DNA from: CAYQZD01 sp964421875
Lineage (GTDB): Bacteria; Electryoneota; Tariuqbacteria; Tariuqbacterales; Tariuqbacteraceae
DNA length: 6,017 nucleotides
Direction of reading: 5' to 3'
Assembly (NCBI GenBank): GCA_964421875.1
Contig: CAYQZD010000173.1
Span: 1-6,017 of the forward strand
Shown here: in pieces, positions 5,861 through 6,017 of the stretch
Layout: each line of letters starts with the position of its first letter
Position numbering within the stretch: position 1 is the stretch's first letter
Program-made: the position numbers and the translations under genes
Notes under the pieces: model-generated
The model's input: only the letters and a program-made list of their open reading frames with translations
Told to the model about the DNA's origin: nothing
The model's database searches: none

Positions 5861-6017
5861 TCAGAGAATTTTTAACACAGAATCTGGGTACCAATTATTA
5901 CATTGCTATGTGATTGTTATATAGTAGAATAGGATAATATAATCTGCTTAATCTGCTGTGAATCGTATTTCATAATAATCAAATACTTGTAAATATCCGC
6001 TTCAGAACAGTAAACTG

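Larger units (their letters stand above)
5697..5892. mobile_element. MITE-like element with terminal inverted repeats, no coding capacity
   Basis: CCCAGATTCTGTGT (5705-5718) is repeated as a perfect inverse, ACACAGAATCTGGG (5875-5888). The match extends outward to GTAC on both sides once three extra C residues at the left end are allowed for. The enclosed 150-odd bases are AT-rich and have no open frame. They hold the hairpin at 5733-5751, a weaker TGAGTC/GACTCA pair (5762-5767 and 5793-5798) and the tandem repeat at 5831-5860. Size, inverted ends and lack of genes fit a miniature inverted-repeat element or a transposon remnant. I see no convincing target-site duplication, so the exact ends are uncertain. 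This element fills much of the gene-free 3' end (5608-6017); the rest is AT-rich with nothing further recognised except the motif at 5941-5964. Confidence 0.5.

Noticed and set aside
5608..6017. CRISPR array or tRNA in the 3' gene-free region
   Set aside because: The 10-base tandem units have no spacers, and no cloverleaf or tRNA signature arm is visible.

Overview
The window carries five protein-coding genes, all on the plus strand, separated by repeat-rich AT-biased intergenic DNA. The most telling taxonomic clue is the C-terminus of the large peptidase at about 3252-5132. It ends in a type IX secretion (T9SS) sorting domain with a PNPFN motif, a YDIQGREV strand, an SGVYF strand and a basic KIILEK tail. 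Domains of this kind occur in Bacteroidota and in neighbouring lineages of the FCB group. A clear GGAGG ribosome-binding site (antiporter gene) and a GAGGAG (peptidase gene) are more usual outside Bacteroidota proper. My inference is an uncultured or poorly sampled FCB-type bacterium (Zixibacteria-, Cloacimonadota-, KSB1- or Marinimicrobia-like); the sequence alone does not fix the phylum.

Layout. Positions 1-361 hold no credible gene but several nested palindromic repeats of the GTCATTC / GAACGAAGTGAAG type. Next come an exported Rieske-like protein that lacks the usual second histidine ligand (362-928), a stand-alone CheY-like receiver (975-1346) and a NhaD/CitMHS-like sodium:proton antiporter with a cleavable signal peptide and a histidine-rich extracytoplasmic head (1536-3074). 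A second GAACGAAGTGAAG palindrome follows (3100-3178), then a hairpin that buries the ribosome-binding site of the next gene (3224-3249). That gene encodes a secreted M14 zinc carboxypeptidase related to the cytosolic-carboxypeptidase (CCP) branch, with a beta-domain and a T9SS tag (3252-5132). A single-domain universal stress protein starts 31 bases later (5164-5607). The last 410 bases are gene-free; they hold a MITE-like element with imperfect terminal inverted repeats, an internal terminator-like hairpin and a three-copy 10-base repeat.

How the genes fit together. The Rieske-like gene and the receiver are 46 bases apart and could share a transcript, as could the peptidase and the stress protein (31 bases, no terminator seen). 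No single pathway links all five. The set reads as envelope and stress physiology: ion homeostasis, an exported Fe-S-like protein, a secreted peptidase and signalling/stress modules. I see no defence system, CRISPR array, RNA gene or transposase. The most interesting items are the altered Rieske ligand set, the secreted CCP-like peptidase with a sequestered ribosome-binding site, and the palindromic/MITE-like repeats.
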